Assembly (NCBI GenBank): GCA_005790605.1
Contig: SXUI01000016.1
Coordinates: 1 to 64,000 of the forward strand
Origin: Planctomycetia bacterium
GTDB lineage: Bacteria > Planctomycetota > Phycisphaerae > Phycisphaerales > SM1A02
Direction: 5' to 3'
DNA length: 64,000 nucleotides
Translations under genes and position numbers: made by a program
Shown: positions 26,179-35,044 of the stretch, one piece after another
How the letters are laid out: each line of letters begins with the position of its first letter
How positions within the stretch are numbered: position 1 is the stretch's first letter
Notes under the pieces: generated by a model
The model's database searches: none
The model's input: only the letters and a program-made list of their open reading frames with translations
What the model was told of the DNA's origin: nothing

Positions 26179-27432
26179 CGCGCTGAGGATTCGCCGGAGT
26201 CCATCGTCAAGGCGGAGATACTCGAGTCGCACTCGTTCGCCAACGGCACCGAGCCACGGCGCCCGTCCGGCCGCGCGATCGATTCTGCCGAGCGCGTCCT
26301 CAACATCGCACAAGAGCGCGATGCTCCGCCCCTGATGCACAGCGCGCGCGCGAGCAACCCATGCGACGCACGCCACATTGAGCGCGAGTGCTTGCAGGCC
26401 ACGCACTGCGGGCCAACCGTAGTATCCCGCGCCCCACGCGCGACCACCAAGCACCATCGCCCTCGCGTAGCGCGACAACAGCAGATCAATCTCGTTGGCA
26501 TCTGGCGAATCTGAAAGCGGCGCGCTCGCCGCAACCACTTCGAATCGAACACCTCGAAGAAATCCCTGCGCGAGATCAGGTATCTCGCCCTTCCCCCTTG
26601 AGAACTTTGAGGAGCGCCAGAGTTGCGCAAGCACCGTGCGCAAACGCCCGCGCGCCTTCGCGTCTTGGATCTTGATGTCCTCAAGTCGCGCAAAAACACC
26701 CTGACGCAACAACTTCATCTGCCGCTTCGTCGCAGGCTCGGTGCGAAGTTGATGGACTTCTTCAGGCAAGGCAGATGCGAGCAGCTGCAGTAACTCGCGA
26801 AACCTCGTCTCGCGCACACTCTTCAGTTGGGCTCGCGCGAGCGAAGTGCAGAGCCATGCGAATCCATCCCAGCGATCTCGAAGCGTAATGTCCGTTCGCG
26901 AGAACCACAGGTCCGTCACCGACTCAATACAAGCGAGTTCCACCGCCTTCGCATGCAGCCCATCCGCGAGGAGAACTGTGTCGGTAGGTCGTCGAGTTTC
27001 TGGAATCGCGGCACTCATGCGCTCGAGTTCCGCGAGATGTGTCGAGAGTGCCGCGCCCTTGTTCTCTCGAACACTCTGGCATGCAAAGCTCAAACCCGCG
27101 CGCGTTCGTGTGGGATCTGGAACGAGAACAAAGGGAAAGAGCTGACACGCGGTCGGTTTCTCCGCAAATCCGTACTCCGCATGGATGCGGCACTTCCCGT
27201 CATCCTGAAGAAACACGCACGCGCCATCGGCGCGCTGCTTGAGCCAAGTGCGGTCTCTGAACTCAACCGTCACAGGTCCGCCCAATCGTTCTTCCCAACG
27301 CTGCGCGCGCAACTTCGCAAGATCCGCCTCGCGCAGTTGCACAGTGAAGTCCTTGCAACAGTTTCCACAGCCGTGACAGCTGTAGCGCTGCTCGCGCACC
27401 GGCAGCGTAAGGATGGGGAGCGCGTGAGTCAT
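26170..27432 (-). CDS. YkgJ-type cysteine-cluster protein
   Basis: A 420-aa protein whose N-terminus carries the zinc/iron-chelating cysteine cluster of the YkgJ family: YSCHGCGNCCKDF at about residues 17-29, then CRIHAEYGFAEKPTACQLFP and a later Cys (FACQSVR). Such clusters probably bind a metal or Fe-S centre; the reaction is unknown. The remaining 270 residues are mostly helical and lack a recognised domain, making it longer than typical YkgJ proteins (about 100-150 aa). The ATG at 27432 lies 7 bases after the rdgB stop, so the two genes are probably co-transcribed. Confidence 0.85.
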   Translation of the reverse strand: MTHALPILTLPVREQRYSCHGCGNCCKDFTVQLREADLAKLRAQRWEERLGGPVTVEFRDRTWLKQRADGACVFLQDDGKCRIHAEYGFAEKPTACQLFPFVLVPDPTRTRAGLSFACQSVRENKGAALSTHLAELERMSAAIPETRRPTDTVLLADGLHAKAVELACIESVTDLWFSRTDITLRDRWDGFAWLCTSLARAQLKSVRETRFRELLQLLASALPEEVHQLRTEPATKRQMKLLRQGVFARLEDIKIQDAKARGRLRTVLAQLWRSSKFSRGKGEIPDLAQGFLRGVRFEVVAASAPLSDSPDANEIDLLLSRYARAMVLGGRAWGAGYYGWPAVRGLQALALNVACVAWVARARAVHQGRSIALLCDVEDALGRIDRAAGRAPWLGAVGERVRLEYLRLDDGLRRILSASL

Positions 27433-27439
27433 CGATGCG

Positions 27440-28069
27440 TTACCCACAGGCGCAGAGCCCGTCTCGAATGCTGCGCGCGAGTGCCCGGAGCGCTGCGCCA
27501 CGATGGCTTCGCTCGTTCTTCTCGCTCGGCGCAAGCTCCGCACTCGTGCGACCATCCTCAAGTACGAGCAGCGGGTCGTAACCGAAACCGTTTGTCCCGC
27601 GAGGAGCGAACCCAATGATCCCGTCGAATGTGCCGCGAGCGCACGCGAGTTCACGCCCATCGGGTTCCGCGATACTCAACGCGCAGACAAATCGAGCGGT
27701 GCGCTTCTGAGAGTCGATGCCTTCGAGTGCACGCAGTAACTTCTGGTTGTTGGCTGCATCGCGTTCTTCACGGTTGCTCCCGACACCGGCGTAACGCGCG
27801 CTGAAAATGCCAGGCGCGCCGTGAAGTACATCCACCGCAAGCCCCGAGTCATCAGCGAGTGCCGTACGACCACTCTTCCGCGCGTACCAACGCGCCTTGA
27901 GCAATGCGTTGGCTTCAAAGGTCGGTTCCGTCTCCTCTGGCTCGGGAATCGCGATCGAGAGGCTTTCGAGGGACTCGCACGCGATACCGAGTGGACCAAG
28001 AACTGCGCGAATCTCCTCAAGCTTGTGAGGATTTGAAGTCGCAATGAGGAGTGGCGTTGGCATAGTCAC
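27440..28069 (-). CDS. rdgB: XTP/dITP diphosphatase (RdgB/HAM1)
   Basis: House-cleaning pyrophosphatase that removes dITP, ITP and XTP from the nucleotide pool; 209 aa, a normal length. Motifs: PLLIATSNPHKLEEIRAVLG at the N-terminus, ALADDSGLAVDVLHGAPGIF with the catalytic Asp pair and SARYAG, then GFGYDPLLVLEDGRTSAELA, where PLF is replaced by PLL, and the EKNERSHRGAALRAL ending. Start GTG at 28069 or ATG at 28063. TACTCT lies 11 bases before the GTG and may be its -10 box. It shares an intergenic region with the divergent PEP-CTERM gene. Confidence 0.96.
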   Translation of the reverse strand: MTMPTPLLIATSNPHKLEEIRAVLGPLGIACESLESLSIAIPEPEETEPTFEANALLKARWYARKSGRTALADDSGLAVDVLHGAPGIFSARYAGVGSNREERDAANNQKLLRALEGIDSQKRTARFVCALSIAEPDGRELACARGTFDGIIGFAPRGTNGFGYDPLLVLEDGRTSAELAPSEKNERSHRGAALRALARSIRDGLCACG

Positions 28070-28113
28070 GAGTCCGAGTCAGAGTAGCACGCGCTCGCGG
28101 TGTGCGATGCAGC

Positions 28114-28902
28114 ATGACGATGCCACGGTTCCTCAACATCACGCTCCTCGCTCTCGCATGCTTGACGCTTTGCGTCACTCAGCTCGCGTTCGGAGAGTTC
28201 GTCACCGTGCACGCATCGCAGAGCGCGACGCTGTACTCGGAAGATGCCAACGGAGCAAATGGAAGCGGGCAGTACCTGTTCGCGGGCAGAACGAATCAAG
28301 GATTTACGCGGCGCGCCATCGTGCGGTTCGACCTCGGCGGATTGCCTCCCGACGCGCTGTTGCTCTCCGCGCGTGTCTCTATGAATGTGGCGCAAGGCAA
28401 CGGCGGCGTTCGTCCGATGTCGTTACATCGAAGCTTGCAAGATTGGACGACGGGCGCAAGTGACCCGAGTGGCACGGAGTCTGTCGGCGTCGCAGCGACG
28501 ATGGGCGATTGCACTTGGGCATGGGCATCCTCGAATGGCGCGATGGGCGGCACGCCTTGGGCACAAGCGGGCGGGAGCTTTCAGTCCATCGCGAGCGCGA
28601 CGAGTAGCACAACGGTGATGGGCATGCAGTCGTGGATGAGCGCGAACCTGTTCGCTGATGTGGAGGCGTGGCTCGCGAACCCGAGCGAAAATTTTGGTTG
28701 GTTCCTTCTCGGTGATGAGTCGGCGGTCGGAACGACGCGACGACTCGACAGTGCGCATCCGATCGCGGGCGGCTTTCCACCGAGCCTGGAGATTGAATAC
28801 TCGATCGTTCCCGCACCAGGCGCGCTCGTCCTCCTCAGCATCGCTGGGCTCGTCATGTCGAGGCGAAAGCGACGGATGAACCTCCCCGTCCGCGAGCTCT
28901 AG
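28114..28902 (+). CDS. PEP-CTERM secreted protein of the DNRLRE type
   Basis: A 262-aa exported protein. The signal peptide (ITLLALACLTLCVTQLAFG, about residues 7-25) is followed by a beta-rich region that fits the DNRLRE family (ATLYSEDANGANGSGQYLFA, RRAIVRFDLGGLPPDALLLS, DVEAWLANPSENFGWFLLGD). The C-terminus is a sorting tag: VPAPGA, one hydrophobic helix and RRKRR. PEP-CTERM tags are recognised by exosortase, which is not in this window. Start codons at 28102 (GTG), 28114 and 28120 are possible; I used 28114. Confidence 0.88.
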   Translation: MTMPRFLNITLLALACLTLCVTQLAFGEFVTVHASQSATLYSEDANGANGSGQYLFAGRTNQGFTRRAIVRFDLGGLPPDALLLSARVSMNVAQGNGGVRPMSLHRSLQDWTTGASDPSGTESVGVAATMGDCTWAWASSNGAMGGTPWAQAGGSFQSIASATSSTTVMGMQSWMSANLFADVEAWLANPSENFGWFLLGDESAVGTTRRLDSAHPIAGGFPPSLEIEYSIVPAPGALVLLSIAGLVMSRRKRRMNLPVREL

Positions 28903-28905
28903 TTC

Positions 28906-30600
28906 TCAAGTCTGAATCACGCCTGTGCGAAAAGATGCCTCAGTGCTCAACGCGCCCGCAGGGGATTCCACGGGTGCTTGCGCAGCGACGCGCAGTGCAG
29001 TGATGAGTTCCTCGCGCGTGCGGTGCGGCTCGATGATGCGATCCACCCAGCCGCGGCTTGCGGCATATCGAATGTCCTGCTGTTCGTTGTAACTCGCACT
29101 CACTGCGGCATGCAACGCCTTTCGCGTCGCATCATCAATCTTCTCGCCACGCTTCTCGCGCGCAGAGAGATCAATCTGGAGCAGCGTCCCCGCTGCTTGC
29201 GCCGCGCCCATCACCGCGAACTTCGCACCAGGCCATGCGAGCGTGAGCAACGGATCGAACGCGCGGCCGCACATCGCGTAATTCCCGGCGCCGTAGGAAC
29301 CGCCGACCACGAGCGTGATCTTGGGCACAGAGCAATTCGACATGGCATTCACCATCTTCGCGCCCGCGCGAATGATGCCGCCCTGCTCGCTATCGCGACC
29401 GACCATGAAGCCGGTGGTGTCCGAGACGAACAGGATGGGGAGCTTCTTCTGATTGCAATCCATGATGAACCGCGCAGCCTTGTCAGCGCTGTCGTCATAG
29501 ATCACGCCAGGCATGTTCGTCGCAGTGGATGGACCCGCCTTGCCTCCTGGCATCTTTCGTTGCGTAAGCTTTTTCTGGTTCGCAACGATGCCGCACGGGA
29601 ATCCACCGATCCGCGCGTAGGCGCAGACCATGCTCATCCCATACTCGGCTCGATATTCGTCGAGAGAACCTTCGTCTGCGACGCACGCGAGCAGCGCGAG
29701 CATGTCGTACTGTTGACCTGGCTCGCTCTTAAAAATCTCGTAGATCTCAGCGGCGCTGCGCTTGGGTGCTCGTGCAGCGAACGGCGGTTCTGCAGCGGCT
29801 GGCGAACTTCGATTCGCCTCCACAACCTTGCGAAGTCGAGCGATGCACGCGACATCATCCTTCTCTCGAAAGTCAATCGTGCCTGCGATCTGCGCATGCA
29901 TCTGCGCGCCACCGAGCTCCTCGCTACTGACTTCTTGACCAATCGCGGCCTTCACGAGCGCTGGACCTGCGAGATAGAGCCCGCTGCCTTCGGTCATCAG
30001 GAGCGTGTCGCACATCACCGGTAGGTACCCGCCGCCCGCAACGCAATTCCCCATGATCGCAGCGATTTGCGGAATGCCCTTCGCGCTGATCACCGCGTTG
30101 TTTCGAAAAATCCGGCCGAAGTCATCCGTGTCGGGAAAGATGTCCTCCTGCAGCGGCAGAAACACACCCGCACTGTCCACCAAGTAGAGCAGCGGAAGCC
30201 GAGCGCGTTCCGCGATCACTTGCGCGCGAATCACCTTCTTGCAAGTCATCGGAAAAAACGCGCCCGCCTTCACGGTCGCGTCATTCGCGACAATCATGGA
30301 CAGCCGACCATCGACCTTTGCAATCACAGTGAGGACACCGGCGGCTGGCGCGCCTCCGTACTCCGCGTACATTTTTCGCGCGAAGAACAAGCCGCATTCG
30401 AATACTTCCGATCCTCGATCGACGAGTTGCGCGATCCGCTCCCGCGCGGTGAGACGCCCGTTCGCATGCTGGCGCTGAATCCCACTCGCACCACCCCCCT
30501 GTGCGACCACCGCCGCCTCTGCGAGATATTCCGCTGTCGCGGTACCAAGCGGCGTCGGTGGCAGAGTGGTCGTCGCGGGGGATTCAGGCTGAGAAGGCAT
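28906..30600 (-). CDS. Acyl-CoA carboxylase, carboxyltransferase (beta) subunit, methylcrotonyl-CoA carboxylase type
   Basis: Biotin-dependent carboxyltransferase of 564 aa. N-terminal domain: GRLTARERIAQLVDRGSEVF, IVANDATVKAGAFFPMTCKK and the oxyanion-hole region GNCVAGGGYLPVMCDTLLM. C-terminal domain: ANQKKLTQRKM, VGGSYGAGNYAMCGRAFDP and WPGAKFAVMGAAQAAGTLLQ. The DATVKAG and FPDTDDFGRIF blocks match methylcrotonyl-CoA carboxylase beta better than propionyl-CoA carboxylase beta, but the substrate is not proven. No biotin carboxylase subunit lies nearby. The ATG at 30600 is the first sensible start; the longer frame to 30768 has no similarity. A pathway to acetoacetyl-CoA would fit the CoA-transferase at 40827; this is speculative. 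Confidence 0.9.
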   Translation of the reverse strand: MPSQPESPATTTLPPTPLGTATAEYLAEAAVVAQGGGASGIQRQHANGRLTARERIAQLVDRGSEVFECGLFFARKMYAEYGGAPAAGVLTVIAKVDGRLSMIVANDATVKAGAFFPMTCKKVIRAQVIAERARLPLLYLVDSAGVFLPLQEDIFPDTDDFGRIFRNNAVISAKGIPQIAAIMGNCVAGGGYLPVMCDTLLMTEGSGLYLAGPALVKAAIGQEVSSEELGGAQMHAQIAGTIDFREKDDVACIARLRKVVEANRSSPAAAEPPFAARAPKRSAAEIYEIFKSEPGQQYDMLALLACVADEGSLDEYRAEYGMSMVCAYARIGGFPCGIVANQKKLTQRKMPGGKAGPSTATNMPGVIYDDSADKAARFIMDCNQKKLPILFVSDTTGFMVGRDSEQGGIIRAGAKMVNAMSNCSVPKITLVVGGSYGAGNYAMCGRAFDPLLTLAWPGAKFAVMGAAQAAGTLLQIDLSAREKRGEKIDDATRKALHAAVSASYNEQQDIRYAASRGWVDRIIEPHRTREELITALRVAAQAPVESPAGALSTEASFRTGVIQT

Positions 30601-30726
30601 CGTGAAAACGGGGTTCGGGGGCTCGAGAACGACGCCCCAATGGGCCCTAGGTCGCTGCGGCAGAATAACTGAAGGGGTTAGGCTCATCCGTGCCGCCAAC
30701 ATCCGAGCGAGAAAGCGCCACACTGC

Positions 30727-30755
30727 TTGCAACGGACGGTCGGAATCACTATCCT
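30727..30755 (+). promoter_or_regulatory. Promoter of rpsO
   Basis: TTGCAA (30727-30732) and TATCCT (30750-30755) are 17 bases apart. The leader would be about 50 bases, room for the S15 autoregulatory structure known in other bacteria. Confidence 0.65.
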
Positions 30756-30813
30756 CTTCGATTCGCAACCACGAGCACAGGAGCCGACGGCGGGATTGCC
30801 GTCCACCCAGTCC

Positions 30814-31083
30814 ATGACCATTTCAGCAGCAAAAAAGTCCGAAACCATCAAGACCAGCGCACGACACGGCAAGGACACAGGTTCCCCTGAAGTCCAAGTG
30901 TCGATCCTGACCGAGCGCATCACTGCGCTTCAAGACCACTTCCGCACGAACGCGAAAGATCACGCTTCGCGACGCGGATTGCTCCTGATGGTCGGCCAGC
31001 GCAATCGCCTTCTCAAGTATCTCGCGCGAACGGATCGCACGGTCTACCAAGACCTTATCAAGCGACTCGGTCTGCGTAAGTAA
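30814..31083 (+). CDS. rpsO: 30S ribosomal protein S15
   Basis: Binds the central domain of 16S rRNA early in 30S assembly. The protein is exactly 89 aa, the usual length, with the conserved [40 protein letters not shown] and a KRLGLRK end. The ATG at 30814 gives the standard N-terminus ([10 protein letters not shown]). The rpsO-pnp order is the classical bacterial one; 258 bases separate the two genes here. Confidence 0.98.
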   Translation: MTISAAKKSETIKTSARHGKDTGSPEVQVSILTERITALQDHFRTNAKDHASRRGLLLMVGQRNRLLKYLARTDRTVYQDLIKRLGLRK

Positions 31084-31341
31084 TCGCGTTCTAGGTCACC
31101 CGCCGCATCAAGTTGTACGGGCGGCAGCAGGCATCGAACAGATTACGGGTGTTCGAGAGATGGCCGTGCGTTGCGCGGTTTCCAACATCCCTTTGAAAAC
31201 TGTTCCCTGCCTGCTTCCTTCCCGACGCGGCGCATCGAGCGTGAGTGGATTGATCCTCCTGATCAAGTTCATGTGAATCGCGCCCGAACCGCATCACCCT
31301 AATGCTCTCTCTGAAAGAGGAGCAGGAAGTTCAAATCAGCT

Positions 31342-33504
31342 ATGGCAGTCACAATCGTTGAAAAGCTCATCGGCGGGCGCACGCTCCGCTTCGAAACCGG
31401 CCGCGTCGCAAAACTCGCGCACGGCTCCGTCCTCGCAACCTACGCCGACACCGTGGTCCTCGCGACCGCCGTTCGAGCGAATCCTCGTTTGGGAATCGAC
31501 TTCTTCCCGCTCACTTGCGACTATCGCGAGAAGACCCCCGCAGCCGGAAAGTACCCAGGTGGCTTCCGCAAGCGAGAGGGACAGCCCTCCGAGAAGGAAG
31601 TCCTCACGATGAGAATGATGGATCGCCCGATCCGTCCGCTCTTTCCAGAAGGATTCCTCGACGAGATTCAGCTGCAGTCGATGGTCTTCAGCCACGACGG
31701 CCAGAACGATGCCGATGTGATCGCGTGCACCGCAGCGGCTGCAGCGCTCCACCTCACCGACGCACCATTCTTGGGGCCGGTTGCGACGGTTCGCGTCGGT
31801 CGCATCATCACCGAGACAGGCGAAGCGTTCGTCCTCAACCCAACACAAGCGCAGATGGATTACAGCGATCTCGACCTCGTGCTCTCCGGACACAAGGACG
31901 GGATCAACATGATCGAAGTCGGCGCTGCGGAGGTGGGAGAAGCCACGATGCTTCGCGCGATCAACTTTGGATACGAGGAAGGCATCAAGCCCATTCTCGA
32001 ACTCATGGAAGAGCTTCGCGTGAAGTCCGGCGCTCCTGAGAAGCGCATGGGCGAGCTGCAACTTCCTGCCGAGGATGTGACCAAGCTCGTCGCCGAGAAG
32101 GCGTACGACCGCATGATCGAGGCGCGCAAGATTCACAGTAAGGCTGAGCGCAACGCAGCCGTTGCGGCGCTTCGCGATGAAATCATCAAGACGCACTTCT
32201 CGATCGCAGAGGGCCTGACTTATAGCGAGCATGTGAAAGCAGAAAAGCGCCAGCGCCAAGCGAAGGAAGCATTCCAGAAGCTTGAGAAGAAGGTCACGCA
32301 CAAGCTCGTCTCGCAGTACGGCATCCGCGCGGACGGCCGCAAGCTCGACGAGATTCGTCCACTTGACATGTCCACCGCGCTCTTCCCACGCGCACACGGC
32401 TCGGCGTTCTTCCAACGCGGCGAAACGCAGAGCCTCGTGACCTGCACGCTCGGCACCAAGAAGGATGAGCAGATCATCGATGGCTTGCTCGCGGAGTACG
32501 CGAAGAAGTTTTACCTCCACTACAACTTCCCCCCCTTCTGCACCGGCGAAGCTGGACGCATTGCAGGTCCAGGTCGGCGCGAAGTCGGACACGGCGCCCT
32601 CGCGGAGCGCTCGCTTCTGGGCATTCTTCCTTCACCCGAAGACTTCCCCTACACGATTCGCGTGGTGAGCGACATCACCGAGTCCAACGGTTCGTCGAGC
32701 ATGGCAAGCGTCTGCGGCGGTTGCCTCGCGCTCATGGATGCAGGCGTGCCTATCAAGGGCACTTGCGCGGGCATCTCGGTTGGTCGGTTTACCGACACCG
32801 ACGGCAAGGTCACCCATGTCACTGACATCATTGGTGAAGAAGACTTCTTCGGTGAGATGGACTTCAAGGTCTCCGGTACTCGCGAGGGCATCACCGGCAT
32901 TCAGCTCGATCTGAAGGCCCGTGGACTCTCTGTGAAGGAGATCGAGACGATCTTCGCGCAAGCCCTGCGCGGTCGCTTGAGCATCATCGCGCTCATGGAA
33001 GCTGTCCTCCCCGCACCACGCGCGGACATCTCGCCACTCGCTCCACGCATCACGATCGTGAAGATCGATCCTGAGAAGATCGGCAAGCTCATCGGCCCTG
33101 GCGGCAAGACGATTCGCGGCATCCAAGAGTCGACTGGTGCGCAGATCGACATCGAAGAGGACGGAACGGTCTTCATCGCATGCTCGAACGCCGAGTCCGC
33201 GCTGCGGGCAAAGGCGGCGGTCGAGGCGCTCGGCGCGGAGATCCGCGTTGGCGCGGTCTACACCGGCAAGGTCGTCGCGATCAAGGAGTTCGGCTGCTTC
33301 GTCGAGCTCGCACCTGGAACGGACGGCATGTGCCATGTTTCGGAACTCGCCGACGGATTCGTCAAGAATGTCGGTGAGGTTGTGAAGCTCGGAGACTCGA
33401 TCACGGTGAAGGTTGTGCAGGTCGATGAGAACGGTCGCATCAAACTTTCTCGCAAGGCGATCCTTCGCGAGCAGAAGGCGGAAGCCGCCCCTGCCGGAGC
33501 CTAA
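31342..33504 (+). CDS. pnp: Polyribonucleotide nucleotidyltransferase (PNPase)
   Basis: Phosphorolytic 3'-5' exoribonuclease acting in mRNA turnover, 720 aa as usual. Two RNase PH-like domains are present: the first begins GRTLRFETGRVAKLAHGSVL, the second LDEIRPLDMSTALFPRAHGS and includes FCTGEAGRIAGPGRREVGHG and DAGVPIKGTCAGISVGRF. The KH domain starts near residue 574 (KIGKLIGPGGKTIRGI), and the S1 domain near 635 (GAVYTGKVVAIKEFGCFVEL). The 258-base spacer upstream holds a TTGATC/GATCAA hairpin and AGGAAG 13 bases before the start. RNase III-dependent autoregulation, known in enterobacteria, cannot be judged here. Confidence 0.98.
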   Translation: MAVTIVEKLIGGRTLRFETGRVAKLAHGSVLATYADTVVLATAVRANPRLGIDFFPLTCDYREKTPAAGKYPGGFRKREGQPSEKEVLTMRMMDRPIRPLFPEGFLDEIQLQSMVFSHDGQNDADVIACTAAAAALHLTDAPFLGPVATVRVGRIITETGEAFVLNPTQAQMDYSDLDLVLSGHKDGINMIEVGAAEVGEATMLRAINFGYEEGIKPILELMEELRVKSGAPEKRMGELQLPAEDVTKLVAEKAYDRMIEARKIHSKAERNAAVAALRDEIIKTHFSIAEGLTYSEHVKAEKRQRQAKEAFQKLEKKVTHKLVSQYGIRADGRKLDEIRPLDMSTALFPRAHGSAFFQRGETQSLVTCTLGTKKDEQIIDGLLAEYAKKFYLHYNFPPFCTGEAGRIAGPGRREVGHGALAERSLLGILPSPEDFPYTIRVVSDITESNGSSSMASVCGGCLALMDAGVPIKGTCAGISVGRFTDTDGKVTHVTDIIGEEDFFGEMDFKVSGTREGITGIQLDLKARGLSVKEIETIFAQALRGRLSIIALMEAVLPAPRADISPLAPRITIVKIDPEKIGKLIGPGGKTIRGIQESTGAQIDIEEDGTVFIACSNAESALRAKAAVEALGAEIRVGAVYTGKVVAIKEFGCFVELAPGTDGMCHVSELADGFVKNVGEVVKLGDSITVKVVQVDENGRIKLSRKAILREQKAEAAPAGA

Positions 33505-33570
33505 AGGCAGGTCTCAACGCTCCTTCTGCACAGGAAGGGCGTGCGGAGTCGGCAATAAGTGCACCCCCAC

Positions 33571-33606
33571 GCGGGCCGAGGTTGAAATCCTCGGCCCGCT
33601 TTGCTT
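33571..33606 (+). terminator. Rho-independent terminator after pnp
   Basis: An 11-bp perfect stem (GCGGGCCGAGG with its complement, 7-base loop ttgaaat) followed by TTTGCTT. Confidence 0.85.
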
Positions 33607-33633
33607 GCACATGCCCCGTTTTCGGCGCACAAT
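33605..33633 (+). promoter_or_regulatory. Possible promoter of the cold-shock-domain gene
   Basis: TTGCAC (33605-33610) and CACAAT (33628-33633) are 17 bases apart, leaving a leader of about 65 bases before the start at 33705. Confidence 0.4.
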
Positions 33634-33704
33634 CAGCATTGCTGACTGGGTACTGAGGAGTCCCCTAGGGCTTGTGGCAAGACCTCTTTTGGGAGCGTGG
33701 TGTG

Positions 33705-34025
33705 ATGGCAAATGGCCAATCGTCCGGCGGCAACCAGGATTCCTCTTCTCCAATTGTAGAAATGGAAGGCGTCGTGAAGTGGTTCGATCCCCGCAAGGGA
33801 TTCGGATTCATTACTGGTCCACAGAACCAAGACATCTTTCTGCACTTCACCGTGATTGAACAGTCGGAAGGCTTCCGAACCGTTCGCGATGGCGAGCGAG
33901 TCGTGTACTCCGCACATGAATCGGAAAAGGGTTGGTCGGCGACGATGGTTCGTTCGCTCGGCTCACGCGTGCCTCGCGCAGAGCGCACGAATCCCTCGGG
34001 CGCGAAGGGTACGACCGAAGTCTGA
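33705..34025 (+). CDS. Cold-shock-domain protein with extended tails
   Basis: A 106-aa protein with a single cold-shock OB-fold at about residues 18-80: EGVVKWFDPRKGFGFITG (RNP1-like KGFGFI) and DIFLHFTVI (RNP2-like). It probably binds single-stranded RNA or DNA. Typical Csp proteins are about 70 aa; here a Gly/Ser-rich N-terminal tail and a basic C-terminal tail are added. The ATG at 33705 has GGGAG 9 bases upstream; an upstream in-frame GTG at 33672 is less likely. The ordinary FVH of RNP2 reads LHF here. Confidence 0.9.
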   Translation: MANGQSSGGNQDSSSPIVEMEGVVKWFDPRKGFGFITGPQNQDIFLHFTVIEQSEGFRTVRDGERVVYSAHESEKGWSATMVRSLGSRVPRAERTNPSGAKGTTEV

Positions 34026-34050
34026 GTGACTCGGTCAACCGCTGCGCTGC

Positions 34051-34079
34051 GTGACTCACAGATGCGCGCGTCCTAGGCT
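34051..34079 (+). promoter_or_regulatory. Putative promoter of the histidine kinase, leaderless spacing
   Basis: GTGACT (34051-34056) and TAGGCT (34074-34079) are 17 bases apart, and TAGGCT ends 8 bases before the ATG at 34088. This is one of the few TANNCT sites here with a plausible -35. Confidence 0.45.
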
Positions 34080-34087
34080 CCTCTCCC

Positions 34088-35044
34088 ATGGACCCCTTCT
34101 ACCTCGGTCTCGCTATCGGGGTCATCATCACCTTGAGCGCTGCCGCCGTGATTGTGCGACGGCGGTTTCGTCGACTGCGTCATGCGGAAGATCGCGCGCG
34201 ACGACAAGAACGACTCGCCGAACTTGGCTCGATGACAGGCGGACTCGCGCACGAGATCAAGAACCCGCTGTCGACAATTCAGCTCAATGTGCAACTCGCA
34301 CTCGAAGCCATTGACTTCGCTGCTCTACCACCCGAAGACCGGGAGCAACTCTCGCGCAAGGTTTCGACCGTGGGGCGCGAAGCGGCGCGACTCCAGCACA
34401 TTCTTGAGGACTTCTTGAAGTTCGCAGGACGCATCCACCTCGCTCCACTCCCGACGAATCTCTCTGGAACCCTGCAGGATCTCGCGGAGTTCTTCCGCCC
34501 TCAAGCGGAGCGAAGCGGCGTCGTGCTCCGCGTTTCCGTACCGAGTGCGCCCCTCGAAGCCAATGTCGACGAGCAACTCCTCAAGCAAGCACTGCTCAAC
34601 CTCATGATCAACGCGCTCCATGCGCTCTCGACCATGCCGGCGGAATCGAATCGCGAACTCCTCCTCTTGCTCGATGGATTCGGTGCTGCGACGCCCTCGC
34701 AGTTTGCGGTACTCCATGTCGTCGACACCGGTCCTGGGATCGCCGCGAGTCGACAAACTGAAATTTTTCGGCCGTATGTAGGCAGTCGCAAGGGAGGCGG
34801 ATCGGGACTCGGACTCGCGGTCACCCGACGCATTGTCGAAGAGCACGGCGGCAGCATCGAGCTGTCGAGTGAGTTGGGAAAAGGGAGCGACTTCTGCATC
34901 CGGCTCCCCCGCTCAGGTCCGCCTGCAACGAAAGCGCCGAGCGAAGAGGATCACGCGCGCCGCGGCATCTTGGACACGCTCTTGCGACGCGCAGAGCCGA
35001 ATGCCCCACGCGCTTCGCTCAATCAATCCAGTCGCGTGCCTTGA
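34088..35044 (+). CDS. Orphan sensor histidine kinase
   Basis: A 318-aa histidine kinase. One N-terminal helix (about residues 3-23) anchors it; there is essentially no periplasmic sensor domain. HisKA contains the phospho-acceptor His in GGLAHEIKNPLSTIQLNVQL (about residues 54-73). The HATPase domain has the N box (ALLNLMINALHAL), HVVDTGPGIAASR (G1), GGGSGLGLAVTRRIVEEHGG (G2) and GKGSDFCIRLPRSGP. No response regulator gene adjoins it. The 3' end overlaps the convergent topoisomerase VI A gene by 26 bases. Confidence 0.93.
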   Translation: MDPFYLGLAIGVIITLSAAAVIVRRRFRRLRHAEDRARRQERLAELGSMTGGLAHEIKNPLSTIQLNVQLALEAIDFAALPPEDREQLSRKVSTVGREAARLQHILEDFLKFAGRIHLAPLPTNLSGTLQDLAEFFRPQAERSGVVLRVSVPSAPLEANVDEQLLKQALLNLMINALHALSTMPAESNRELLLLLDGFGAATPSQFAVLHVVDTGPGIAASRQTEIFRPYVGSRKGGGSGLGLAVTRRIVEEHGGSIELSSELGKGSDFCIRLPRSGPPATKAPSEEDHARRGILDTLLRRAEPNAPRASLNQSSRVP